Part shown: positions 7,437 through 17,233 of the stretch, in pieces
Position numbering within the stretch: the first letter of the stretch is position 1
How the letters are laid out: every line of letters starts with the position of its first letter
From: Bacteriovoracaceae bacterium UBA2394
GTDB lineage: Bacteria; Bdellovibrionota; UBA2394
Direction: 5' to 3'
NCBI GenBank assembly: GCA_002343335.1
Contig: DDSI01000065.1
Coordinates: forward strand, 1 to 17,233
Length of the DNA: 17,233 nt
Translations under genes and position numbers: made by a program
The notes under the pieces: model-generated
Databases searched by the model: none
Told to the model about the DNA's origin: nothing
Seen by the model: only the letters and a program-made list of their open reading frames with translations

Positions 7437-7813
7437 TAATGATCCTCAACAACTGGCGGTCTTTGGAAATACTTCCGAGACTCCCATAGGGCCGCCAAGA
7501 CTGTGCTGAAGATAACGACCCCTAAACCCAAGGTAAAGGGCAAAAGGAGCGGTTTTAAGAACATAAGAATGCATGCGACGACCGCCAAAAAAGTTAGACT
7601 CTTCACCATTAGAATTCCCAAAAACATGCCCTTTTGCTTCACGCCCTGGAACCCAAAACGAAGTACCCAGGCTGCGAAAAAAATGTTCACCACAGCCAAA
7701 CCACCGCCGACCGCGAACCAAAGAAACGCCTCCAAACCACTCCAGAAGTAAAAACCCGTCAAACCGATAAAATAGACCAGCATGGCGATACGTAGACTCA
7801 TTCTTAGCTGCAT
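7436..7813 (-). CDS. atpI: ATP synthase subunit I-like membrane protein
   Basis: The 125-residue protein is almost entirely hydrophobic, with four likely membrane helices at about 7-25, 27-50, 62-85 and 88-110 and a short polar tail (ESRKYFQRPPVVEDH). Its size, topology and place immediately before atpB fit the AtpI family, which assists c-ring assembly and, together with AtpZ, has been linked to magnesium/calcium uptake in alkaliphilic Bacillus. The ATG at 7813 has GAGGAG nine bases upstream, overlapping the end of atpZ; a second Met at residue 5 is possible but less well placed. Sequence conservation in this family is low, so the call depends largely on context. Confidence 0.78.
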   Translation of the reverse strand: MQLRMSLRIAMLVYFIGLTGFYFWSGLEAFLWFAVGGGLAVVNIFFAAWVLRFGFQGVKQKGMFLGILMVKSLTFLAVVACILMFLKPLLLPFTLGLGVVIFSTVLAALWESRKYFQRPPVVEDH

Positions 7814-7826
7814 GTCGTAATACTCC

Positions 7827-8057
7827 TCACTTCTTTTCGCTCCCCCGCACGAGGCGAATCAAGATCTGAATGCCAAGCGCAAAGCCTGCGATCAAACCCG
7901 CAAAGCCGAGCCATGGGGTCGTATCCAATTTTCGATCCAACCAGAGTCCACCCAACAATCCCACCGCCACGAAAATCCCCATTTGGGAGGCCGCCAATGC
8001 CAGGCCCGCATTGGACCCCATGCCGCCGCCCCCTTGTGGCTTCTGATCGTCGGTCAT
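7827..8057 (-). CDS. atpZ: AtpZ/AtpI-type small membrane protein (ATPase_gene1 family)
   Basis: This 76-residue protein starts with a polar Gly-rich tail and then has two membrane helices with the family's pattern GLLGGLWLDRKLDTTPWLG followed by a second glycine-rich helix. Such proteins lie at the head of many atp operons and are thought to act in c-ring assembly or divalent-cation supply to the ATP synthase. The ATG at 8057 overlaps the hemL stop by four bases (ATGA), and the stop lies 13 bases before the atpI start, so it is part of a tightly coupled series. The family match is by pattern and neighbourhood; the exact function is not established. Confidence 0.8.
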   Translation of the reverse strand: MTDDQKPQGGGGMGSNAGLALAASQMGIFVAVGLLGGLWLDRKLDTTPWLGFAGLIAGFALGIQILIRLVRGSEKK

Positions 8058-9355
8058 TCCGCAAACACCTCGTCGAGTGCATCGATACTCGCCTCCATTA
8101 CGCGAGACATCACCTCAGGAGAATGCGCAGATGACAAAAAGCAGGCTTCAAATTGGCTGGGGGGATAATAAATTCCGCGTTCTAGCAATGCCCAAAAGAA
8201 TTTTTTGAATCGCTCCACATCACTCTGTTTAGCTTCCGCAAAGTTCACAGGCACATCTCGCCGGAAAAAGATGGTCATCATGCTGCCCACTTGATTCACC
8301 GAGACTGGATAATCTTTCAAGCGCGCGTAACTGAGCAGACGATTTTTCCATTCGCTCGCGATCGCGTCGAGATTTTGAAAAAATAACGGACCACCTTCGC
8401 TGACGAGCTCGAGAGACGCTAGACCCGCCGCCGCTCCGAGCGGATTTCCAGACAAGGTTCCCGCTTGATAGACGGGACCAAGCGGAGCCACTTGTTTCAT
8501 CAGCTCTTTCGATCCACCGTAGGCCGCCACCGGCATCCCGCCGCCCATCACTTTTCCGAGTGTGATCAGATCGGGATCGATTCCGTAAATATCTTGAGAG
8601 CCCGAGAGCCCCAAACGAAATCCCGTCATGACTTCATCAAAAATTAAAACGCTGCCGTGATCTTTGGTGAGGCGCCTGAGCGCTCGAAGAAAATCAAAAG
8701 ACGGCGCAACCACGCCCATGTTTCCACATACGACTTCTAAAATGACGGCTGCGATCTTGGGTCCATACGTGGAAAAAATATTTTGAAGACCTACTACGTC
8801 ATTAAAAGATGCGACTAAAGTATTTTGAATCGTGCCGGCCGGCACTCCTGCTGAATCCGGGGTCTGTAACGTTGCCACGCCGCTTCCCGCCGCGACTAAA
8901 AATGAATCCGCATGCCCGTGATAAGTTCCATCAAATTTTAGAATGAGGTCTCGTCCCGTGGCACCGCGCGCCACTCGAATCGCGCTCATGCAAGCTTCGG
9001 TGCCGGAATTTACCAACCGAACCATTTCGAGGCCCTTCACCTTCGAGGTCATCCACTCGCAAAGCTCCACCTCGGTTTTCGAAGTCACTCCAAAGCTCGT
9101 GCCCTTTTGCAGAGCCCTTGAAATCGCCTCTGAAATTCGCGGATGAGCATGGCCGTGGATGAGTGCGCCCCAGGAGCAGACAAGATCAATGTATCGATTG
9201 CCATCGACATCAATAAGATGTGCTCCATCGCCTTTTTCTGCAACGAAGGCCTTTCCACCCACGCCCCGAAATGAGCGGACCGGCGAACTCACCCCCCCAG
9301 GCATGAACTCACGCGCCCGATTTAAAACTTCTTCAGAATGACGACCTGATTTCAT
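8054..9355 (-). CDS. hemL: Glutamate-1-semialdehyde 2,1-aminomutase
   Basis: HemL is a PLP enzyme that converts glutamate-1-semialdehyde to 5-aminolevulinate in the C5 route to heme. The 433-residue length is standard. Visible landmarks: the N-terminal FMPGGVSSPVRSFRGVGG, VNSGTEACMSAIRVAR (from 115), the FDGTYHGHAD segment, VVCGNMGVV (208-216), IFDEVMTGFR with Asp240 for the PLP ring nitrogen, and TLGKVMGGGMP with the Schiff-base Lys268. The ATG overlaps the stop of the upstream lipoprotein gene by four bases, and its own stop overlaps atpZ by four bases. The organism therefore makes ALA from glutamyl-tRNA (needing HemA, not in this window) and not by the ALA-synthase route of alphaproteobacteria. 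Coupling to Fo genes is an unusual-looking but simple operon arrangement. Confidence 0.97.
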   Translation of the reverse strand: MKSGRHSEEVLNRAREFMPGGVSSPVRSFRGVGGKAFVAEKGDGAHLIDVDGNRYIDLVCSWGALIHGHAHPRISEAISRALQKGTSFGVTSKTEVELCEWMTSKVKGLEMVRLVNSGTEACMSAIRVARGATGRDLILKFDGTYHGHADSFLVAAGSGVATLQTPDSAGVPAGTIQNTLVASFNDVVGLQNIFSTYGPKIAAVILEVVCGNMGVVAPSFDFLRALRRLTKDHGSVLIFDEVMTGFRLGLSGSQDIYGIDPDLITLGKVMGGGMPVAAYGGSKELMKQVAPLGPVYQAGTLSGNPLGAAAGLASLELVSEGGPLFFQNLDAIASEWKNRLLSYARLKDYPVSVNQVGSMMTIFFRRDVPVNFAEAKQSDVERFKKFFWALLERGIYYPPSQFEACFLSSAHSPEVMSRVMEASIDALDEVFAE

Positions 9356-10152
9356 CGCTTTTGTTTATCTTTCATCCTTCGCTTCAACGCGTCTCGAAGA
9401 AAGTGAAGGCGACTATTCTTCGGCGTATCGACGATCATTTCTTCATAAATCCGAAGAGCTTTCGCAGGATCGCCATTGATTTCATAACAACGCGCGCGCT
9501 CGATCGCCAATGAATAGTCGTCGCGCTTGCATTCGCCCGGAAGCGGTCGGGCAGACCACTCCAACGCTCGGTCACAATTCTTTGCGAGCGTATATGTTTG
9601 GACCAGATCCAGCTGCAGCCTGCTCAAACCTTTGCAGGAAGAAATCTGCTCAAAGGCTTTAATAAACTGCTTCTCGGCCTCGTTAAACTCTCGCCGAGCG
9701 AGATGAATTCGACCCACCTCTTCGGCCATTGCAGCGTCGATCTCCACCGAATATTTCTTTTGCAGCACCGGCAGAATGACGTCGTAAGCGCGCTGTAGTT
9801 TTTGAAGGTGGATTCGATAAACTCGCGCCGCTTTAAATCGAAACTCCGGCACTCGATTTTTGAAAAAAGGTTCATTATCAAATTCCTCTATTATTTTTTC
9901 GTAAGCCGAAACCGCCGTGGGATAGTCGGAAAGTTGTGACAAAGAAACCTCGGCCAGTCCTTGCAGTGCTCCCAACCGAACTTCATCTTTCCTCGAGCGC
10001 TTTTGGATAATCTGAAGATAAAATTGCTTCGCGACCTGACCTTTTTGTTGCAAGGCCGCGCTTTCGGCCCGCTCTAATAATTCTTTATCGCTAGGCCGAC
10101 AGGCCGATAGAAAAATCAAAGAAACTGCCACTGCGGCGATTCTTTTCATCAT
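9352..10152 (-). CDS. TPR-repeat lipoprotein of unknown function
   Basis: The N-terminus MMKRIAAVAVSLIFLSAC is a lipoprotein signal with lipobox LSAC and Cys18. The remaining 248 residues are rich in alternating small and aromatic helix positions typical of tetratricopeptide repeats; the clearest helical hairpins are around residues 75-92 (DYPTAVSAYEKIIEEF), 145-172 (REFNEAEKQFIKAFEQI) and 215-243 (INGDPAKALRIYEEMI). TPR lipoproteins usually scaffold envelope protein complexes, but nothing here names a partner. It sits 12 bases after gyrA and overlaps hemL by four bases, so it is probably co-transcribed with both. No strong Shine-Dalgarno is visible and two consecutive ATG codons occur at the start. 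Function unknown. Confidence 0.85.
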   Translation of the reverse strand: MMKRIAAVAVSLIFLSACRPSDKELLERAESAALQQKGQVAKQFYLQIIQKRSRKDEVRLGALQGLAEVSLSQLSDYPTAVSAYEKIIEEFDNEPFFKNRVPEFRFKAARVYRIHLQKLQRAYDVILPVLQKKYSVEIDAAMAEEVGRIHLARREFNEAEKQFIKAFEQISSCKGLSRLQLDLVQTYTLAKNCDRALEWSARPLPGECKRDDYSLAIERARCYEINGDPAKALRIYEEMIVDTPKNSRLHFLRDALKRRMKDKQKR

Positions 10153-10164
10153 CGATGCGCCAGG

Positions 10165-12639
10165 TTACGCCTTATCGGATTCTGCATCCGGAGAAGACTC
10201 GTCAGCATCCTCTTCTTCTCGAATACGCGTTACGGAAGTGACTCGCTCGCCCTCATCGCATGTGACGAGCCGGTAGCCCTGAGTGTTGCGTCCGATGATT
10301 GAAATCTCTGCGACGTTGATACGAATAACCTTGCCGCCGCTCGTGACGATCATGGCTTGGTCTTTTTCCCGAACTTGCAAAGCTGAAACCACGGAACCAT
10401 TTCGCTCGGTAGTCTTAATGGTGATGATTCCTTTTCCACCTCGCGTCTGAGTTCGATACTCATCCGCGGTGGTCCGCTTGCCGTAACCAAATTCACAAAC
10501 CGTCAAAAGTTGGGCTTGCGGATCGATAATGTCCGCGCCTACTACTCGGTCATTTTTATCGAGCTCTATTCCCTTCACACCTCTGGCATTGCGGCCCATC
10601 GCGCGGACATCTTCTTCCGAGAAGCGAATGCTCATTCCTTCTTTGGTACTCAATAACACTTCATCTTTGCCATTCGTGAGAACTGCGCTGATGAGGCGAT
10701 CACCCTCATCAAAGCTAATCGCGATAATTCCGGACGCGCGAGGATTCGAAAACTGCATCAAATCCGTTTTCTTCACAACGCCCTGTTCGGTCGCCATCAA
10801 AACGAATCGTCCCTCTTCAAATTTTCTGACCGGCAAGATGCCGCACACTTTTTCATCGGGCGCCAATCGCACCAAGTTCACGAGCGGTCGACCCTTTGCG
10901 GTGCGTCCCGCGAGTGGAAGCGCATGCACCTTCATCCAAAGCAGTCGTCCCTTATCCGTGAAAATCAAAAGGTAAGAGTGAGTCGATGCGACGAAAACTT
11001 TCTCAACGAAGTCTTCTTCCTTTGTGGTCATGCCGACCTTGCCCACGCCACCGCGTCGCTGCGCGCGGTAAGTTCCTGTCGGCGCACGCTTCACATAGCC
11101 TTCATGAGAAATCGTAACGACCATCTCCTCTTCAGGAATGAGATCTTCCGTGTCGATTTTATTCACGGCCGCGGTCAGTCGCGTGCGTCGCTCATCCCCA
11201 TAGCGCTCACGAATTTCTTCACATTCCGTTCGAATCATTTTGAAGAGCTTCTCTTGCGACGCCAAAAGTGATTTCAGTTCCGCAATTCGCGTTTTAAGTT
11301 CCTTCAATTCCGCTTGAATCTTATCTCTTTCCAGTCCGGTAAGGCGCTGCAGGCGCATTTCTAAAATCGCGGTAGCCTGCTCCATCGTGAATTCAAATTT
11401 TTTGATAAGCGCGGTTTTTGCTTCTTCGGGCGTCTGCGATTTTCGAATCGCTTCAATCACCGCATCGATCTTATCCAGCGCTTTTTCGTAGCCTTCTAAA
11501 ATGTGGGCGCGCATCTGCGCTTTTCGCAGTTCAAAAATCGAGCGCCGAATGACGACTTCTTTTCGATGCGAGATGTAAGCTTGTAGAATTTCTTTGAGAT
11601 TGAAAACCTTGGGCCGCTTGTTGGCGATCGCCAACATGGTGATCCCCATGTTTTCTTGCATCTGAGTGCGGCTATAAAGTTGATTGAGAACAATTTCCGC
11701 CGCCGCCTCTCGCTTCAACTCGATGACGATACGAATCCCTTCGCGATTCGATTCATCGCGAATATCGCTAATACCTTCGATTCGTTTGTCGCGAACGCAG
11801 TCTGCAATTTGCTCGACGAGGCGAGACTTACTCACCTGATAAGGAATTTCCGTGACGATGATGCGCGGTTTTTTCTCTTCATCCTCAATTTCCGCGACCG
11901 CGCGCATGGTGATTGAGCCTCGGCCGGTCTTGTAGGCTTGAACAATTCCGTTGGTTCCGCAAATTAGCGCGCCCGTGGGAAGATCTGGCCCCGGAACAAG
12001 CTTGATCAAATCATCGATTTCAATTTCTGGCTTGTCGATCACGGCAATGACCGCCGTCATCACCTCCTTCAAATTGTGAGGCGGCACGTTGGTCGCCATC
12101 CCGACCGCAATCCCCGTCGTGCCGTTCACCAAGAAGTTGGGAACGAGGGTCGGCAACACCACCGGCTCTTGCGTGGAGCCATCGTAATTCGGAATGAAAT
12201 CCACCGTGTCTTGATCGATTTCATTTAGAAAATCTTCCGCGAGCTTTTGAAGTCGGGCTTCGGTGTATCGATAGGCCGCCGCGTTATCGCCGTCGATCGA
12301 TCCAAAGTTTCCCTGACCTTCGACGAGCGTGTAGCGCAAGTTCCACGCCTGCGCCATGCGCACCATGGAATCGTAAACCGCCATATCACCATGCGGGTGA
12401 TACTTCTTCAAAACTTCCCCGACCACCCCGGCCGATTTGGAAAAGCGCTTCGAACTCAAAAGGTCTTCGCGATACATCGCGTAGAGAATTCGACGGTGGA
12501 CCGGCTTCAATCCATCGCGGATGTCCGGGATGGCTCGGCCGATGATGACGCTCATCGCATAATCGAGATAAGAATTTCGCATCTCATCTTCGATGCTGAT
12601 CTTCTGAATCCCAATATTATTTTGAGTTGCGTCTGCCAT
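10165..12639 (-). CDS. gyrA: DNA gyrase subunit A
   Basis: GyrA is the breakage-reunion subunit of DNA gyrase. The 824-residue protein has the winged-helix catalytic region with the active-site Tyr125 in YRYTEARL (E. coli Tyr122) and the QRDR segment HPHGDMAVYDSM. The residue equivalent to E. coli Ser83 is Met86, while Asp90 (Asp87) is kept. The C-terminal beta-pinwheel carries a GyrA box QRRGGVG at 527-533, which together with adjacent gyrB favours gyrase over topoisomerase IV; a related QTRGGKG occurs later. The tail is acidic (EEEDADESSPDAESD), as in several gyrases. It starts six bases after the gyrB stop, so the two subunits are co-transcribed. Confidence 0.97.
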   Translation of the reverse strand: MADATQNNIGIQKISIEDEMRNSYLDYAMSVIIGRAIPDIRDGLKPVHRRILYAMYREDLLSSKRFSKSAGVVGEVLKKYHPHGDMAVYDSMVRMAQAWNLRYTLVEGQGNFGSIDGDNAAAYRYTEARLQKLAEDFLNEIDQDTVDFIPNYDGSTQEPVVLPTLVPNFLVNGTTGIAVGMATNVPPHNLKEVMTAVIAVIDKPEIEIDDLIKLVPGPDLPTGALICGTNGIVQAYKTGRGSITMRAVAEIEDEEKKPRIIVTEIPYQVSKSRLVEQIADCVRDKRIEGISDIRDESNREGIRIVIELKREAAAEIVLNQLYSRTQMQENMGITMLAIANKRPKVFNLKEILQAYISHRKEVVIRRSIFELRKAQMRAHILEGYEKALDKIDAVIEAIRKSQTPEEAKTALIKKFEFTMEQATAILEMRLQRLTGLERDKIQAELKELKTRIAELKSLLASQEKLFKMIRTECEEIRERYGDERRTRLTAAVNKIDTEDLIPEEEMVVTISHEGYVKRAPTGTYRAQRRGGVGKVGMTTKEEDFVEKVFVASTHSYLLIFTDKGRLLWMKVHALPLAGRTAKGRPLVNLVRLAPDEKVCGILPVRKFEEGRFVLMATEQGVVKKTDLMQFSNPRASGIIAISFDEGDRLISAVLTNGKDEVLLSTKEGMSIRFSEEDVRAMGRNARGVKGIELDKNDRVVGADIIDPQAQLLTVCEFGYGKRTTADEYRTQTRGGKGIITIKTTERNGSVVSALQVREKDQAMIVTSGGKVIRINVAEISIIGRNTQGYRLVTCDEGERVTSVTRIREEEDADESSPDAESDKA

Positions 12640-12645
12640 GAATCA

Positions 12646-15069
<2,424 letters not shown>

Positions 15070-15117
15070 CTACCGAGGCGGTCCCCTTAGAGCAAGAATT
15101 GAGAGTGAAAATAGGCC

Positions 15118-16305
15118 CTAAAATAAGGGGAATTTTTCAGTGTTTAAACCGCTTTCAGAGGGCTCAAAAATCGAACTTTTTTGAGCCTCCAATTGGTCCA
15201 ATGGGATCAGTTTGAAGCCTGAAAATTCTTGGTGAAGCGTCGTCACTTTCGCGACCTCAGCCGTGGTGACAAAGAGTTGTCCAGGATAGGCCGAGAGATA
15301 AGAAACCAACGCCTGCACGCGGTGGTCATCGAGTTCAGAGATGATGTCATCTAAGAGCAAAATGGGAGCGAACTTGCGAGTATTTCGACTCATCTCGAGC
15401 TGAGTAATTTTAAGCGCTATCACAAGACCACGAATTTGCCCCTGACTTGCAAAGTGCGTGGCATCGCGGCCATCGATCTGCAGCCGAAAATCATCGCGAT
15501 GGGGGCCAGCAAGCGAATAGCCCATGGCGCTTTCGGCTTCCACAAGTTGTCCAAGACGCTCGTACATGGCTTGTCTAAAATCAGGCGTACGTCCCCATTT
15601 TTCGACAAACTGATGTTGATAAACTGAGGACACTTTTTCATTCACATTAAATAAATTCGCGTAAATTCCTGGAAGGTGCTCGGCCAAATCATCCATCAAT
15701 CGCACCCGCGCTTCGAACAATGGGGCTGCGGCCTCCACCAAAGCCTCCGTCCATACGCCGTAGTCCAAAGTGGCACTCGTTGTCCGTCCCAGCGATCCCG
15801 CCTTCTTGATTGCTTTTAGTACCTGGTTTCGTTGCTTCAAAGTCTTCGTGTAACGCTGCAAAATTTCTGAATAGCCGCTATCCAAACTCATTCCCAAATC
15901 GTCGATGAAATTTCGCCTGGCTTCTGGAGAACCTTTCACCAAATAAAGGTCATCGGGAATGAACGAAACGCTCCCTCCAAGCGCAGGATATTTGGAACGC
16001 GTGCTCTTTTGTCCGTCGATCTGAAAAGATTTTCGCGAGGCTTCGAGTCCCACGACGACTTTTGAAGCGGTGGGTTGCACAAATTGCGCACTCACCGATG
16101 CTTGAGCTTTCCCCTCTTGAATCATCTCAGAAATTTTCGATGTGCGAAAACTTTGAAGAGAAGTGATGAGCCGCAAACTTTCGAGCACCGTTGTTTTTCC
16201 ACGCGCGTTATTGCCCACGATGACATTCAACCGAGAATTGAGTTCCTGCATTTCCAAGAATGGAAATCTGCGAATCTGAACTAACTTGAGTGAAGAAATT
16301 AAAAT
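15118..16305 (-). CDS. recF: DNA replication/repair protein RecF, probable AUU start
   Basis: RecF is an SMC-like ATPase that loads RecA on gapped DNA with RecO and RecR. Motifs: Walker A GNNARGKT, signature SQGQIRGLVIALKI and Walker B ILLLDDIISELDD. The usual start codons are TTG 16257 or ATG 16251, but both would delete the first beta strand: in-frame codons upstream encode SSLKLVQIRRFPFLEMQEL, which aligns with the E. coli opening MSLTRLLIRDF. Between the in-frame dnaN stop at 16336-16338 and 16257 there is no ATG, GTG, TTG or CTG. ATT 16305 (seven bases after TAGAGGG) or ATT 16299 are the best candidates; I extended to 16305, giving 395 residues with Walker A at 31-38. If AUU is not used, the protein is 379 residues and lacks that strand. 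Family call is firm; the start is inference. Confidence 0.9.
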   Translation of the reverse strand: MLISSLKLVQIRRFPFLEMQELNSRLNVIVGNNARGKTTVLESLRLITSLQSFRTSKISEMIQEGKAQASVSAQFVQPTASKVVVGLEASRKSFQIDGQKSTRSKYPALGGSVSFIPDDLYLVKGSPEARRNFIDDLGMSLDSGYSEILQRYTKTLKQRNQVLKAIKKAGSLGRTTSATLDYGVWTEALVEAAAPLFEARVRLMDDLAEHLPGIYANLFNVNEKVSSVYQHQFVEKWGRTPDFRQAMYERLGQLVEAESAMGYSLAGPHRDDFRLQIDGRDATHFASQGQIRGLVIALKITQLEMSRNTRKFAPILLLDDIISELDDHRVQALVSYLSAYPGQLFVTTAEVAKVTTLHQEFSGFKLIPLDQLEAQKSSIFEPSESGLNTEKFPLF

Positions 16306-16312
16306 AGCGCAG

Positions 16313-16319
16313 CCCTCTA
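16313..16319 (-). promoter_or_regulatory. Candidate ribosome binding site for the recF AUU start
   Basis: TAGAGGG on the minus strand lies seven bases before ATT 16305 and contains a GAGG core. The conventional alternatives, TTG 16257 and ATG 16251, have no comparable site at normal spacing. This supports initiation near 16305 but is a short match. Confidence 0.4.
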
Positions 16320-16335
16320 CTTTCGCGGGCGGTCT

Positions 16336-17233
16336 TTAGGCGTTGGCTTCATTGCCCAACTGCATGGGCATCACGATATTGAGCGATCCATCGAAATCTT
16401 TTCCTTTGATAAGACTCGGCGATAAAACGTCGGTGAGTTCTAACACCACGGCATCTTGATCTTGTAGAGCCGCAAGCACATCCAAGAAATATCCGGCATT
16501 GAATCCGATCTCGAGCGTATCTCCAGCGTAATCGATATCGATGTCTTCACGCGCTTCTCCCAATTTTGGATTGCTGGAAGACAAGCGAAGTTTTCCTTTG
16601 TCGAACTGAAAACGCACCGAGCGCGAATGCTCTGCCGACAAAATGGAAATGCGCTTCAAAGAATTCAAAAGTTGATCGCGATTGAGAACGATTTTGCGAT
16701 CGTTGTTTGTGGGGATGACCGGTGTGTAATCCGGAAATTCTCCGTCTAACAAGCGCATGAACAACGTAGTTTGTTTTTCCCCATTCCAAAACACGACGTT
16801 GTTATCCATGAAGCAGCAGAAAATCGTGGGATCATCTGCCAAAACTTTTTTCAATTCGAACAAACCTTTGCGCGGAAGAATCACGCCGCGATCAATGTGC
16901 GCCTCTCGCAAACCTTCAACTTCTTGATCCATCATCGAGAGGCGGTGACCATCCGTCGCTACCATGCGGAGATAAACTTTTCCTTTGGATTTAATTTGTT
17001 CCAAAAATACGCCGCTTAGATCGTAACGCGTTTGATCGTTCGAAACGGCGAAGATAGTGTGGTCCACCATCTGCACAAGCTTGTCGCTCGGGATGGAGAA
17101 TGCCTTATCTTTCTGGATCTGCGGGAGTTGTGGAAATTCATCGGAATCTTGGCCGACGAGTTTGAATAAACTTTTTCCAGCCACGAGTTCGATGGAGAAA
17201 TTTTCAAAAACTTTGAACTTCACCGAAGTGTTC
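16336..17233 (-). CDS. dnaN: DNA polymerase III beta sliding clamp, 5' partial
   Basis: The frame is open to the window edge, so the N-terminal part of the gene (about 70-80 residues) lies outside; the GTG at 17223 is internal. The visible 298 residues cover the end of clamp domain 1 and domains 2 and 3: FKLVGQDSDEFPQLP, then FAVSNDQTRYDLSGVF, LRMVATDGHRLSMM, a basic ILPRKGLFELKKVL, LLDGEFPDYTPVIP, and the C-terminal IVMPMQL that helps form the partner-binding cleft. A short GNEANA tail follows, beyond the residue where E. coli beta ends (MPMRL). The clamp holds Pol III and repair enzymes on DNA. Its position before recF and gyrB is the classic origin-proximal order; dnaA would be expected just beyond the right edge. 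Confidence 0.97.
   Translation of the reverse strand, partial: NTSVKFKVFENFSIELVAGKSLFKLVGQDSDEFPQLPQIQKDKAFSIPSDKLVQMVDHTIFAVSNDQTRYDLSGVFLEQIKSKGKVYLRMVATDGHRLSMMDQEVEGLREAHIDRGVILPRKGLFELKKVLADDPTIFCCFMDNNVVFWNGEKQTTLFMRLLDGEFPDYTPVIPTNNDRKIVLNRDQLLNSLKRISILSAEHSRSVRFQFDKGKLRLSSSNPKLGEAREDIDIDYAGDTLEIGFNAGYFLDVLAALQDQDAVVLELTDVLSPSLIKGKDFDGSLNIVMPMQLGNEANA

Noticed and set aside
16258..16335. Origin of replication or DnaA boxes in the dnaN-recF gap
   Set aside because: No TTATCCACA-type box or AT-rich repeat is visible, and the interval is better explained as the recF N-terminal coding region.

Overview
The window reads as ordinary chromosomal DNA from near a replication origin, most likely of a Bdellovibrio-like bacterium (Bdellovibrionota or another former deltaproteobacterial lineage). 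This rests on three things. The minus strand carries dnaN-recF-gyrB-gyrA. The ATP synthase Fo genes atpZ-atpI-atpB-atpE stand alone without the F1 genes. The AtpE c subunit carries a secretion-type leader. GC content looks moderate and I see no compositional break, so taxonomy is inference from gene order and protein style. I see no mobile element, CRISPR array, tRNA or rRNA.

Left half, plus strand (1-6173): three tandem SurA/PrsA-like periplasmic folding factors (the first cut by the window edge, the second a lipoprotein, the third a secreted SurA-like protein), then pdxA (vitamin B6 synthesis) and uvrA (nucleotide excision repair). surA-pdxA adjacency is a known conserved linkage in proteobacteria. 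The first two genes overlap, the third has its own candidate extended -10 promoter, and surA overlaps pdxA by one base.

Right half, minus strand (17233 down to 6293): dnaN (partial), recF, gyrB, gyrA, a TPR-type lipoprotein, hemL, atpZ, atpI, atpB, atpE. Most junctions are overlaps or a few bases, so much of this is probably one or a few transcripts. It ends at an intrinsic terminator (6172-6206) in the convergent gap with uvrA. The replication/topology genes (clamp, RecF, gyrase) sit origin-proximal; the heme gene and membrane-sector ATP synthase genes follow in a translationally coupled chain.

I did not find a new multi-gene system. The points worth a second look are inside known genes: a UvrA whose insertion domain is replaced by a short acidic linker; a recF with no ATG/GTG/TTG start compatible with its conserved N-terminus, pointing to an AUU start; a GyrA with Met at the quinolone-contact position; a third SurA-like protein that has lost the parvulin histidines; a probable leaderless promoter for that gene; and a hairpin just before the atpE ribosome binding site.
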